In this document: positions 26,237-34,977 of the stretch, piece after piece | How positions within the stretch are numbered: the first letter of the stretch is position 1 | How the letters are laid out: the number at the start of each line of letters is the position of its first letter | NCBI GenBank assembly: GCA_031374935.1 | Contig: JANMHB010000195.1 | Coordinates: forward strand, 9,992 to 73,991 | Source: JACMLX01 sp031374935 | GTDB taxonomy: Bacteria > Gemmatimonadota > Gemmatimonadetes > Gemmatimonadales > Gemmatimonadaceae | DNA length: 64,000 nt | Reading direction: 5' to 3' | Notes under the pieces: generated by a model | What the model saw: the letters and a program-made list of their open reading frames with translations, nothing else | Databases searched by the model: none | Told to the model about the DNA's origin: nothing | Program-made: the position numbers and the translations under genes

Positions 26237-27208
26237 ATGACGAGTGCGAATGGGAGTGAGCGCCGGTCCGACATTGCGATGGTCGAGCATCCGCCGGCCC
26301 GCAGCGATGCGCTGCAGCGTGCCACACCGGCCACCGCCGAGTTACCGGATCAGGTGGCGCGGATCTGGGATCGACTCGAGCTGCGCGACCGATCGATGGT
26401 GGTCTGTCTCGAGGCCATCGTGCGCTCCGTCCGGGTCGATGGCACGGCCTCGGTTGAGGAGGTCGTCGACCGCTACGTGACTGCACAATCGCGAGTCGAT
26501 CTGAATCCGGAGTACGCGACGCGGGCCGCATCGGATGCGACCAGCGCGCAGGAACTCAAGGCCGAACTGCTCGAGTCGGTGTTACCGCGTCTGGTGCATT
26601 CGGAGGTTGTCGCGATTCCCGCTGGCGGACTTGGCGCACCCGACGCGGTGATCCAGATCGCAAATCCATGGCTCCGGCTGGCGCTGTTGGAGTCGGGATT
26701 GATTCAGCTTGATCCACACGCCGAGGCTGCGACACGTGAGAAGGGGATGGTCCGCGTGTCGGCCGCGACGGGGAAGGGGATTGCCACGCCGGACAGCGAC
26801 TGGGCACAAGTATGGTTCGCCATGATGCGCTTCGACTGGACAACGCTGGCGGTGGTGCCGGCGTCCCCACGCGACGGAGGTCTCGCCACGGCCGCGGCGC
26901 TGGTGGAAGCGGGACAGCGCTATGCCGAAGGCACCGTCCATCTGGTGGATGCCACTGCGGCGGCGCCGCACGCCGTCGATCTGATCATCGCCAGCATGAG
27001 TGGCACGATTGCACACGGTACCAAGTTGATCGTCGCATTGGACAACCCGCTCGTCAATCCGACATCGATCCCGATCGCGCGCGCTGCGGATGCCTCACTG
27101 CTCGGTGTGCGCCTCGGTGGGCCCTCACTCCGCGAGACACAGCGCACCGTGGATAGCATCGGCCGTGACTATTTCATCGGCTCGGTGGCGATCCGTACCG
27201 AGAAATGA
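26237..27208 (+). CDS. uncharacterised protein resembling a P-loop-less BY-kinase/CpsD ATPase partner
   Basis: 323 residues from the ATG at 26237, preceded by GGAGAAGGGG. No signal peptide or membrane segment. The C-terminal ~120 residues follow the order of a CpsD/Mrp-type ATPase: strand LAVVPAS then a helix (205-222), strand VHLVDAT (234-240), DLIIASMSG (248-256), and a final region ADASLLGVRLGGPSLRETQ like the aD-vllVvr stretch of BY-kinases. The position of the Walker A loop reads SPRDGGLAT, with the GK[S/T] core missing, and no tyrosine cluster closes the C-terminus. It follows the GumC-like gene, where a kinase is normally found. A non-catalytic regulatory partner is the best guess; similarity is by eye only. 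Confidence 0.5.
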   Translation: MTSANGSERRSDIAMVEHPPARSDALQRATPATAELPDQVARIWDRLELRDRSMVVCLEAIVRSVRVDGTASVEEVVDRYVTAQSRVDLNPEYATRAASDATSAQELKAELLESVLPRLVHSEVVAIPAGGLGAPDAVIQIANPWLRLALLESGLIQLDPHAEAATREKGMVRVSAATGKGIATPDSDWAQVWFAMMRFDWTTLAVVPASPRDGGLATAAALVEAGQRYAEGTVHLVDATAAAPHAVDLIIASMSGTIAHGTKLIVALDNPLVNPTSIPIARAADASLLGVRLGGPSLRETQRTVDSIGRDYFIGSVAIRTEK

Positions 27209-27251
27209 GACCTGCGCTTGTCGATCCCGAGGCGCCGATGCCCGAGCGAGA

Positions 27252-27273
27252 CTCGAGGCCGGGTGCCCTCGAG
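27252..27273 (+). repeat. 7-bp hairpin between the kinase-like gene and the small membrane protein gene
   Basis: CTCGAGG (27252-27258) pairs with CCTCGAG (27267-27273) across an 8-nt loop. No T-run follows. Confidence 0.5.
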
Positions 27274-27315
27274 CTGACGTAGGAATGTCGTCCTTACTGC
27301 TGAAGGAGTGGGATC

Positions 27316-27480
27316 GTGCGCCGATTGCTGTTCATGTCGATTCTCTTCGCGACATTTGCGATCCCCATGCGCGCGGCGCGGACATCGACGGCGGCCCGCG
27401 GACTGCGCCGTGCGGTGACGGGGATGGTCGTGTGGATCATCATCTATGCCATGTTGCTCTCCTTCACGCAGCTGGTGTAG
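27316..27480 (+). CDS. small hydrophobic protein, 54 residues
   Basis: An uninterrupted frame from a GTG at 27316 to TAG at 27480. It is preceded by GAAGGAG at 27302-27308 with 7 nt spacing, one of the best Shine-Dalgarno sites in the window. The product has a hydrophobic start (LLFMSILFATFAIP), a basic middle rich in Arg and Ala, and a hydrophobic C-terminal helix (MVVWIIIYAMLLSF). This suggests two membrane passes or a peripheral hairpin. It lies 107 nt after the kinase-like gene and 16 nt before the polymerase/ligase gene, so it is very likely translated as part of the export module. No family is recognised. Confidence 0.65.
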   Translation: MRRLLFMSILFATFAIPMRAARTSTAARGLRRAVTGMVVWIIIYAMLLSFTQLV

Positions 27481-27496
27481 CGCCGGAGGCGTTGCC

Positions 27497-29095
27497 ATGA
27501 GCTCTTCGCTTGAACGAGGCCTGGCGCTGCCCCAGTGGGTGATGCGGTCAGTGCCGTCTACCGATGGGCCGTCCGGATGGCGCGCGCGTGTGTGGCCCTG
27601 GGTCCTGGTGTCGGTGCTACTCGTCTGTGTCGCAGTCCTGCTCACCACCGGTCAACCGCTGCTCGCAGTCGTCCCCGCCGGGGTTGCCTTGCTCGCCGCG
27701 TTCGTCTGGACGCAGCCGCTGCGCTACACGGTCTTCCCGGTCGTCTTTGCGCAATGCGTCTTTTTCTCGCCAGGTTTCGACGCCAGCGGAGCCTTGTGGA
27801 CGAACGTGTTCGATCCGGGCTACCGATTCGTCACGCTGTATCTGAACAAGACGACGCCCCTGGCATTCATGTCGATCTCCGGCCAGGAGCTGACGTATGT
27901 CCTGTTGTTCGCACTGATCCTCACCCGTATCGTCCGTGGGCAGCGCATCGACCGGGTCGGCCAGACGAAGAGCGCGAACGTGCTGTACTTCTTCCTCGCG
28001 CTGTCGCTGGTCGCCATCGTGTGGCTGGAAATGTGGGGCACGGTGCGCGGTGGGAACATGCGCTCGTCACTCTTCCAGATCCGGCAGTTTCTCTGGCTCC
28101 CATTGCAGACGTTCGTCCTCGGCTGCGCCATGCGTGACTCAGGCGACTTCCGCCGGATCGGGATCATCATCACCCTGGCTGCGATCATCAAGGCGGCGGC
28201 GGGCACCTACTTGCTGGTGACGCGAGACACGAGCGGCGGCATCGAACCAGCGTTCATGACCGGACATGAGGATTCGGTCCTCTACGTCTCGGTCATCTTC
28301 GTCTGGATTGCCGCGTGGGTTCATCAGCAGTCGTGGCAGCGCTTGCTCGCTGGCGCAGCTGTTGTCGGCTGGCTTGGGCTCGCGGTGGTCCTCAACAATC
28401 GCCGCCTGGCGTGGGTGGGGCTCGTCGGATGCTGTCTGGCATTCTATCCGCTTATTGGCGGACGCCTGAAGCGTCGACTGAAGCTTGCGCTGCTTTGTGC
28501 GGCGCCACTGATCGCCGTGTACCTGTTCCTTGCGCGGACGCACTCCGAAGGCATCTTTTCGCCCGGCGCTGAACTGATGGGGATTGCCAACACCGCTGAT
28601 GCGTCGACACTATGGCGCGTGATGGAAAACCAGAACATGGTGCTCACATTTCGCGAGCATCGGCTGTTCGGCTCCGGCTTCGGGCACGAATGGTTCGAAT
28701 TTGTGCCGCTGCCACCCGTCTCCTCTGCCTACAAGGAGTATCGGCTGATAGCGCACAACAGTCTGCTCTGGCTGATGGGCGTCGCGGGGACGATCGGCTT
28801 CATGTTTGTCTGGATGCCGATCGTGGTCGGCGTGTACCTCGCCGCGCGCAGCTATCACCATGCGCGACACTCACGAGACCGCACGGCGGCAGTGGCCGTG
28901 CTGGCGATTGCCGTCTGCTACGTGAATCACGCGTGGGCGGACGTCGGGCTCGGGACGCCATTGCCCACCTTCCTGATGGCTGTCGGACTGGCGCTCGCAG
29001 GCAAGCTGGCGACCGAGACTGGCGCATGGCCCGAGAACGTGAAGCTGGCGTCACGGCCAGCTGATGGCACCGATCTCGCGCTGCCTTCGCGATAA
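27497..29095 (+). CDS. O-antigen ligase/polymerase family membrane protein (Wzy/WaaL-like)
   Basis: 532 residues from the ATG at 27497, with GGAGG 7 nt upstream. About a dozen hydrophobic helices are present, with a central periplasmic stretch and a Wzy_C-type loop near residues 330-420 containing NRRLAWVGL and, later, LFGSGFGHEW and HNSLLWLMGVAG, the loop pattern of O-antigen ligase/polymerase proteins. In this module it most likely polymerises repeat units delivered by a flippase, since co-polymerase and export proteins are encoded just upstream. A ligase role cannot be excluded. Confidence 0.8.
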   Translation: MSSSLERGLALPQWVMRSVPSTDGPSGWRARVWPWVLVSVLLVCVAVLLTTGQPLLAVVPAGVALLAAFVWTQPLRYTVFPVVFAQCVFFSPGFDASGALWTNVFDPGYRFVTLYLNKTTPLAFMSISGQELTYVLLFALILTRIVRGQRIDRVGQTKSANVLYFFLALSLVAIVWLEMWGTVRGGNMRSSLFQIRQFLWLPLQTFVLGCAMRDSGDFRRIGIIITLAAIIKAAAGTYLLVTRDTSGGIEPAFMTGHEDSVLYVSVIFVWIAAWVHQQSWQRLLAGAAVVGWLGLAVVLNNRRLAWVGLVGCCLAFYPLIGGRLKRRLKLALLCAAPLIAVYLFLARTHSEGIFSPGAELMGIANTADASTLWRVMENQNMVLTFREHRLFGSGFGHEWFEFVPLPPVSSAYKEYRLIAHNSLLWLMGVAGTIGFMFVWMPIVVGVYLAARSYHHARHSRDRTAAVAVLAIAVCYVNHAWADVGLGTPLPTFLMAVGLALAGKLATETGAWPENVKLASRPADGTDLALPSR

Positions 29096-29113
29096 GCGAT
29101 CGCCCCGACCGTC

Positions 29114-29140
29114 CGTACGACAAAAAATCTGAGTCGTACG
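29114..29140. terminator. inverted repeat between convergent genes, possible bidirectional terminator
   Basis: CGTACGAC (29114-29121) and GTCGTACG (29133-29140) form an 8-bp stem with an A-rich 11-nt loop. It lies in the 101-nt gap between two convergent genes. There is no T-tract after the stem on either strand, so it is not a textbook intrinsic terminator. Confidence 0.45.
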
Positions 29141-29196
29141 CTGTGTGGGTGGAGGGTGCAGTGACGCGTGGCCTGCGGTGCCGTGCGTCGCGCGGT

Positions 29197-30519
29197 TCAG
29201 GCGGCTGGCGCTGCGGCCGCCGGTCTCGGAAAGAGATCCGGGATCAGTGCGCGAATGTAGAACGCGAGCATGACCACCTCGAGAATGGTGTCACCGAGCA
29301 TCGCGCCAACGGCGCCATTGCCGAGATACTTCTCGCCGGCCCAGATGCAGACGCCACACACCGGGAACGCCAGCAACGCGGCAACGCTGGTGACGTAGCC
29401 GAAGACCTTGTGCTTGCCGGCCGCGATCAGTGACGTCGCCAGCGCCTGCTGTGTAAACCACAGGAAGACGACCACGCCCATGATCTGAAGCACCGGAATA
29501 CTGCCAGCGAACGAGGGCGGATAGCGAAGCACGCGCAGCAGGAACTCGGGGAAAATGCCCAGCACGATGGCGATGGGGAGCGCCGCGAGAATCACTGTGC
29601 CGATCAGCATCCAGGCCAGGCGCGCGAATCGCGCGCGGTCGCCGTCGTGGTACACGCGCGTCAGTGCCGGCAGCGTCGAGTTGCTGATGGCCAGCGGAAT
29701 GACGAATGCGGCGCCAAAGAACCTCTTCGCCAGCCCCAGCCATCCGATCGCCTCGACCGTCGAGAGCTTCGACATGAGGAGGGCGGTCGAGCCCTCGCCG
29801 TAGATCAGACTGAACACCTTCGAGGAAAGGAAGGGCATACCCGCTTTCGCGAGTTCCTTCGCATTCGGCACGGCAATCGCTGTCGTCGACGGAGTGGCCA
29901 CACGTGCGGCGTACAGCAACGCGCGGCGCGCCACGAGGGCCGACGTGCCGTTGCAGACGATGTAGGCCGCTGCAAAGTTCCAGAGCGGCGCCTTGACCAG
30001 TACGAGCGCGATGACCATGACCGAGTACGTGACCTTCTCGATCAGCGCAATCCCGTTCAGCTTGACGAACTCCTGCAGTCCGGTCAACGCGGCGAGATAG
30101 GACTCCGTGACCTGATTGAGGACGTATGCGGGCAGCACGAGCGCGATCAGCAGGTTGACTTCCGCACCGAAGTTCATCAGCCACGCCACCGGCGCGGCAA
30201 GACACACCAGCACTCCCGCCACGGCCGTTCGGAGCGCAAGCGACGTTCGGACGAGTGCGGTGGCGTTCTGCGGTGCCTTGGAGATTTCGGCAATCAGCAC
30301 GTTCGATGTGCCGAGGCTCACCAATGCGGTGACAGTGCCCGCGAATGCCGTGGCCAGGCTGATGCGCCCGAGATTGAGCACACCCAGGTAGCTTGGCAGG
30401 TAGAACGTCACCAGCAACGCAAGCGACCACGAGATTGCTTGTGTCAGGAGCGTGACTGCGACGGCCCGAGTGACGCCGTGTGCGATGAACTCGCGGATCC
30501 GTGCGCGGAGCCCCGTCAC
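29197..30519 (-). CDS. oligosaccharide flippase family protein (Wzx-like, MOP superfamily)
   Basis: 440 residues from a GTG at 30519 (VTGLRARIREFIAHG). The frame is open to 30684, but those residues look non-coding; a GTG at 30525 is equally possible. Around 12 hydrophobic helices follow the order of polysaccharide flippases, with GTSNVLIAEI after helix 2 and an FFGAAFVIPLAIS segment mid-protein. It would move lipid-linked repeat units across the inner membrane. It is the last gene of the minus-strand cluster and converges on the plus-strand export module. It may serve that module too, which lacks a flippase of its own. Confidence 0.82.
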   Translation of the reverse strand: MTGLRARIREFIAHGVTRAVAVTLLTQAISWSLALLVTFYLPSYLGVLNLGRISLATAFAGTVTALVSLGTSNVLIAEISKAPQNATALVRTSLALRTAVAGVLVCLAAPVAWLMNFGAEVNLLIALVLPAYVLNQVTESYLAALTGLQEFVKLNGIALIEKVTYSVMVIALVLVKAPLWNFAAAYIVCNGTSALVARRALLYAARVATPSTTAIAVPNAKELAKAGMPFLSSKVFSLIYGEGSTALLMSKLSTVEAIGWLGLAKRFFGAAFVIPLAISNSTLPALTRVYHDGDRARFARLAWMLIGTVILAALPIAIVLGIFPEFLLRVLRYPPSFAGSIPVLQIMGVVVFLWFTQQALATSLIAAGKHKVFGYVTSVAALLAFPVCGVCIWAGEKYLGNGAVGAMLGDTILEVVMLAFYIRALIPDLFPRPAAAAPAA

Positions 30520-30997
30520 ATGCACTCGCGAGTCAGTCCACCCGCAACGATGCGTCCACTCGTCGCTGACAGCCTCCGTCCCCCAGTCATCGACGAGGCG
30601 CCATCCGGACTCGCCGCAGGCCGATATCGCACAGGGCGGTTCGCGGACCGGCCAGATCTGCCCGAGGGCCGACGGCGACGACACGAGGTTCCGGCGCCGC
30701 GCAGGGCATCCGGCAAATGATCTCGAGGTCCGATGACGGTGTCATGTTCCGGCGAATAGTACGAGCAACGGGTGGCGTGCACCAGCCGCGTGCCTCGGTG
30801 CACAGAGTGGCGAGAGACTGCGGTGGAGCGGGAACGATGGCTTGGCATCGAAGCGGAACACGGCTGCCAACGCGTCACAGTATCGTCATCCGTCTGCCTG
30901 ATCCTCACCAGACGCGCAGGCCCGGGCGAGGTGACACCGACCGGCTGTCAACTCGCGGATGCGGTTTCAGATCCGGGTGCACGATCACGGCGACGGA
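30520..30997. other. 478-nt intergenic region without a supported gene
   Basis: Between the WecG/TagA-type gene and the flippase. Open frames here lack family features and typical codon pattern. I see no clear promoter or terminator. The flippase could start at 30684 in the same frame, which would shorten the gap. Confidence 0.5.
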
Positions 30998-31837
30998 TCA
31001 CACAACACCGTCTTGGCGCGGAGCCGCGGCCGCGAGCCCACGCGTCACCTTCCGCACCCGCTGCACCTTCAGCATCCGGGACGTCCGCAACAGGATGCCA
31101 AGGAAACGCGGCCCCCGCAGCAGGTAGCGCTTCCACAACCGAGCCGGATCCTGTGCCAGCCGATACGCCCACTCGAATCCGGCGTTCGACATCCACTGCG
31201 GTGCACGACTCAGTTGCCCGGAAATGAAGTCCAGACTGGCGCCGCATCCGATCGCGACGGCGGGGTGAATCTCATCGAGGGATCGTGAGATCCAGAGTTC
31301 CTGCTTCGGGGCGCCAAGGGCCACGAACACGATGTCAGGGCGTGCCGCCTTCACGCGGGCGAGGACCGCTGCATCCTCGGCACCTTTGCCGTCCATCGAA
31401 ACAAACGCCGGGTCGACGCCGACGATCCTGACGCCGAAGCGCGCCGACAGTCGCTCTGCCGCCAGCTCGGCGGCGCCAGGCTCGCCAGGCATGCCCCCGA
31501 GCAGGTACACGGCCCAGTCTTCCTTCGCCGCCAGCTCGACGATCGGAATGATCATGTCGGAACCGGACAGCTTCTCGGGAATCCGCATTCCCAGCATGCG
31601 CGACGTCCAGACCAGTGGCATCCCGTCGGCGAACGCCAGATCTGCGCGGCGGTAAGCCCGGCGAAGCCCCGCGTGTTCATCCGCCATCACGACATGATCG
31701 ACGTTCGGCGTGAAGATCGCGCCTCCCGTTCCGCCGGCGACCAGCGACCGCACCGCATCGATGGCCTCATCGAATGCCAGGGCGTCCACCCACAACCGAC
31801 CGAATCGAACGCGATACCGCTCCGCGCTTCTGCTCAC
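30998..31837 (-). CDS. WecG/TagA/CpsF family glycosyltransferase (GT26)
   Basis: 279 residues, close to the family length. Conserved family features are visible: TPNVDHVVMADE in the N-terminal third, ADGMPLVWTSRMLG, KLSGSDMI, YLLGG and FVALGAPKQELW, with a basic C-terminal tail (LWKRYLLRG, RTSRMLKVQRVRK) that probably touches the membrane. These enzymes add ManNAc(A), GlcA or another sugar as second residue onto a lipid-linked primer. In this cluster the primer could come from the beta-helix/sugar-transferase fusion encoded upstream. Confidence 0.9.
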   Translation of the reverse strand: MSRSAERYRVRFGRLWVDALAFDEAIDAVRSLVAGGTGGAIFTPNVDHVVMADEHAGLRRAYRRADLAFADGMPLVWTSRMLGMRIPEKLSGSDMIIPIVELAAKEDWAVYLLGGMPGEPGAAELAAERLSARFGVRIVGVDPAFVSMDGKGAEDAAVLARVKAARPDIVFVALGAPKQELWISRSLDEIHPAVAIGCGASLDFISGQLSRAPQWMSNAGFEWAYRLAQDPARLWKRYLLRGPRFLGILLRTSRMLKVQRVRKVTRGLAAAAPRQDGVV

Positions 31838-31934
31838 GATCCCGCAACCATGTTGATGTTTGATGTCGTTGGCTCACGCGACACAGTGCACGCGTTGTAG
31901 CGCCGGCCGGCCGTGCTGCACATGTCCCACCGCA

Positions 31935-33113
31935 TCATCGCTCGTCCGGGCGGGGCGTGCGGACCCACTCGCCGGCGCGTCCGCGAGGCGCGACGATGGC
32001 GGTCAGCTTCCAGAGCATGAACACGGGCAGCCACAGCATGTCGCGCACGGCGCGCAGGCCGGTTCCGGAGAGAACCATGCCGCGGATCACATAGACCGAG
32101 AGAAGGGCTGATGCCATCAGCCAGGCACCCAGTGGCGCAACGCCAGTGACACCAGCGAGCGCACTGGCGAGTGACAGCCCCAGGCCGACGAGGATGAATG
32201 CGGCCAATGTCGTCAGCGGCGGTACCAGCAGATCGAGCAGAAGATCAAGTGGAATGCGGCCGCCGGCGCGCAACAGCGAAGGGGCGTGCGCGCTCAGCAG
32301 CGCCAATCGGCCGCCTTCCCAGCGGGCGCGCTGCACCCGTGACGCGCGCGACGACGTTGGCATGTCCCCAAGGACGTGGGCTTCGGCCACATACTCGACG
32401 CGAATCCCGGCAAGGCCGAGGGCGATGCCATACTCGACATCCTCCACCACGGAAAATGCGCGCGGCGGAACTCGCCGGAGTGCAGCTGCGGAAAACGCCA
32501 TGCCGTTACCCCGCAGCCCGCACGACACGCCGCGGCGTTCACGGCCGAGGGAGCGGACGGTGTGGAACATCGTCAGTGCGATCACCATCAGCCTGGTGCG
32601 CCATGATGCGTTTGCATTCCGCACGCCGTACTCCGCCTGCAGCACCTCGGCACCCGCGGCGAATCGGGCGGAAAATGCCGACAGCAGATTCGGTGAGACC
32701 GAGGAGTCGGCGTCGACGACGACCACCACATCAGCGATCCCGTCGGCAAGACTTTTCCCGTACGCAAAGGCGAGCGCGTAGCCTTTTCCGCGCTCCGTCG
32801 CATGCTGACGCTCGAGTACGATCGCACCAGCAGCGCGCGCATGCTGCGCCGTGTCGTCCGTGCAATTGTCGGCCACCACGATGATGCGGCGGCGGTCGGT
32901 CGGATACTCGACCGCCAGCAGGCTCTCGACCGTGGCGGCGATGCCGGCGGCTTCGTTGTGTGCCGGTACGACGACATCGAATGTGGTGGTGGTCGCCGGG
33001 GCAGGCGCCTTCCGCCGGCCCGACAGCAGCGTCAGCCACGCCAGATATCCACACGCGCAGAGTGCCGGAACCGCGAGGAGGAGCTGCAAGCCGGAGGCCA
33101 GCGCCGTGCTCAT
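31935..33113 (-). CDS. membrane glycosyltransferase family 2 (processive-like)
   Basis: 392 residues. One N-terminal membrane helix (about 5-28) precedes a GT-A domain with VVVPAHNEAAG, VVVVDADSS (DxD), an ED region VVEDVEYG, and the QRxRW-type motif VQRARWEGG. After it come two or three hydrophobic helices at the C-terminus. This layout is shared with poly-GlcNAc, hyaluronan and cellulose synthase-like enzymes and with the N-glycosyl membrane GT2s. It could elongate a chain directly or add one sugar to a lipid carrier. The gene is 85 nt after the fusion transferase gene. Confidence 0.85.
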   Translation of the reverse strand: MSTALASGLQLLLAVPALCACGYLAWLTLLSGRRKAPAPATTTTFDVVVPAHNEAAGIAATVESLLAVEYPTDRRRIIVVADNCTDDTAQHARAAGAIVLERQHATERGKGYALAFAYGKSLADGIADVVVVVDADSSVSPNLLSAFSARFAAGAEVLQAEYGVRNANASWRTRLMVIALTMFHTVRSLGRERRGVSCGLRGNGMAFSAAALRRVPPRAFSVVEDVEYGIALGLAGIRVEYVAEAHVLGDMPTSSRASRVQRARWEGGRLALLSAHAPSLLRAGGRIPLDLLLDLLVPPLTTLAAFILVGLGLSLASALAGVTGVAPLGAWLMASALLSVYVIRGMVLSGTGLRAVRDMLWLPVFMLWKLTAIVAPRGRAGEWVRTPRPDER

Positions 33114-33198
33114 CTCCGACGCTCGACGCCGCGCTGTGTACGCGTGGCGTTCGTGCCGAACGATTCGACGGCTGCTGGTTCGGGCAGTCGTCGGGTGT

Positions 33199-34977
33199 TC
33201 ACTGGGCCGCGGCCTGCGGCGCGCGCGCCTCGACGCTCGCCACGCGGCGAGGTGTGGTGCGCTGCGTACGGCGCTGCGCTGCCGAGCCCCTCGAGCGCTT
33301 ACCCAGCATCACGCGCAACGGCACCGGGCGCCGCCCGCCAAGCGTCACGATCGTGGCCACGAAAATTTTCATGTCGAGCATGAAGGAGACGTTCCGAACG
33401 TAGAGCAAATCATAGTGAATCCACTGATGGAAGTCGCCGTTCTCTCGGTCCTTTCGGCAGACCTGCCAGAGACCGGTCATCCCCGGTCGAACCGACAGGC
33501 GACCGTTGCGCCACGGGACGCAGATCTGGTTCTCGCGGAATGGCGACGGACGTGGCCCCACCAGGCTCATTTCACCACGCACGATGTTCCAGAGTTGCGG
33601 CAGTTCATCCGCATTCAGTTTGCGGAGAATTCCGCCGATCCGTGTCACACGCGGATCGTGATGCATCTTGAACTGCGGGCCGTCCATCTGCTGCTTCGCG
33701 GCCAGCGCACGCTGCATCTCGTCGGCGTTGGTGAGCATGCTCCGAAACTTCCAGCACTTGAACGGCCGCGCATCCTTCCCCTCACGTGAATCGCCATAGA
33801 AGACATCCCCCTTGGAGGTCAGCTTGACGAGAATCGCGATGATCAGCATGAGGGGCGACAGCGCCACCAGGGCAAGCAGCGCCAGTGGCGGCTCGAAGGC
33901 GGCCTTGATGCCAACGTAGTTTGGAATCGCCAGTCGGCGCACCGGTTCCGGGGCCGGGGCGAAGCTGGCAGCCGTATGCCGACGCTGCCCCGACACGGCC
34001 GCGGCATGCGTCGAATCGCCAGACACGATGCGGTGGCGCACGGTGGTGTCGGCGGCGACGTCGGCGCCAGCCAGCACCAGACACTGCGCGATCACCGCAT
34101 TGGCGCCGACGGTCGCGTCATCGCCGATCGTCGCCGGACCGATGATCAGCGCGCCCGCACCGATCGCGGCGCGGTCGCGAACCACGACCGAGCCGACAAT
34201 CCGTGCCGATGGGTGTACGGTCGCCGTGGCGGCCACCAGCGACGCGTTCTGGCCGCGCACCTTGCTGAGCTCACGGAGCGTGGCCAGCGCACCCACGCGC
34301 CGCTCGTTCAATGCCAGGACGCCGGCTTCGTCGTTCAGGTCGAAGCAGTCGCCGTGAAACGGCACGTCCTGATTCGGAATACCGTTCGCCGACAGCTGCA
34401 TCCGGAGGGCTTCGAGCGACGACAGCGTGAGAGGCATCACCATGTGCGCGCACGCCACCGGGACCAAGGACGCGAGCACACCGGACGGGAACGGCCACGT
34501 GACCGGTTCGAAGTACCGCTGGATCTTGCGGACGCGACCGGCATCGTCGGACTGCACCAGCTCCTTCGTGTGGAGCGTCGGTGCTTCGAAGGCAACCAGG
34601 TGGCGCACCATGCGGGCGTCGTTCGCCGGCGTGTTGCAGAGTGGTCGCAGATCGACGCCATCGGCCGGATAGCAGACAGGCGTGATGAACAGGAGGGAGT
34701 CGGACGGTGTGAAGCGGTCCACCAGCGCCTGCAGCTCGCGCAGGCTCAGGACGTCCTCGACGTCGGAGTACGCGGCCCGCATGCGGGACACGTACGCGTG
34801 ATCGTGGTCGAAATCGGTGAGGACCATGGGACGATGCGCGGTCACCCGCTGCACGCTGCGCATCAGCTCGCGCACCAGGAGATCGTCGGCGGTGGGCACC
34901 AGCAGCAGCGACCCATTGTCGTGAGCGTATTGCGCGTACGACGGTCGGGTGTCGAGCAGGACAGGAATAAGACTCAT
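33199..34977 (-). CDS. fusion protein: unknown N-terminal domain, left-handed beta helix, and sugar-1-phosphate transferase
   Basis: 592 residues, three parts. Residues 1-~245 are soluble and of uncertain family, though their place before a beta helix suggests a nucleotidyltransferase-like fold. Residues ~250-325 are hexapeptide turns (VHPSARIVGSVVV, IGAGALIIGPATIG, VGANAVI). Residues ~360-565 are a complete polyprenyl-phosphate sugar-phosphate transferase with one membrane helix, KCWKFRSM, ADELPQLWNIVRGEMS and RPGMTGLWQV. The protein would join sugar-nucleotide handling to chain initiation. It overlaps the related upstream gene by ATGA, so the two may form one complex. The last ~35 residues are Arg/Ala-rich. 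Confidence 0.82.
   Translation of the reverse strand: MSLIPVLLDTRPSYAQYAHDNGSLLLVPTADDLLVRELMRSVQRVTAHRPMVLTDFDHDHAYVSRMRAAYSDVEDVLSLRELQALVDRFTPSDSLLFITPVCYPADGVDLRPLCNTPANDARMVRHLVAFEAPTLHTKELVQSDDAGRVRKIQRYFEPVTWPFPSGVLASLVPVACAHMVMPLTLSSLEALRMQLSANGIPNQDVPFHGDCFDLNDEAGVLALNERRVGALATLRELSKVRGQNASLVAATATVHPSARIVGSVVVRDRAAIGAGALIIGPATIGDDATVGANAVIAQCLVLAGADVAADTTVRHRIVSGDSTHAAAVSGQRRHTAASFAPAPEPVRRLAIPNYVGIKAAFEPPLALLALVALSPLMLIIAILVKLTSKGDVFYGDSREGKDARPFKCWKFRSMLTNADEMQRALAAKQQMDGPQFKMHHDPRVTRIGGILRKLNADELPQLWNIVRGEMSLVGPRPSPFRENQICVPWRNGRLSVRPGMTGLWQVCRKDRENGDFHQWIHYDLLYVRNVSFMLDMKIFVATIVTLGGRRPVPLRVMLGKRSRGSAAQRRTQRTTPRRVASVEARAPQAAAQ

Noticed and set aside
29291..30430. 379-codon open frame on the minus strand in another frame
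   Set aside because: It lies inside the flippase gene in a different frame; the flippase frame has a clear membrane-helix pattern and this one does not.
30516..30908. Minus-strand open frame before the flippase
   Set aside because: Arg/Ser-rich with no domain features; overlaps the flippase start in another frame.
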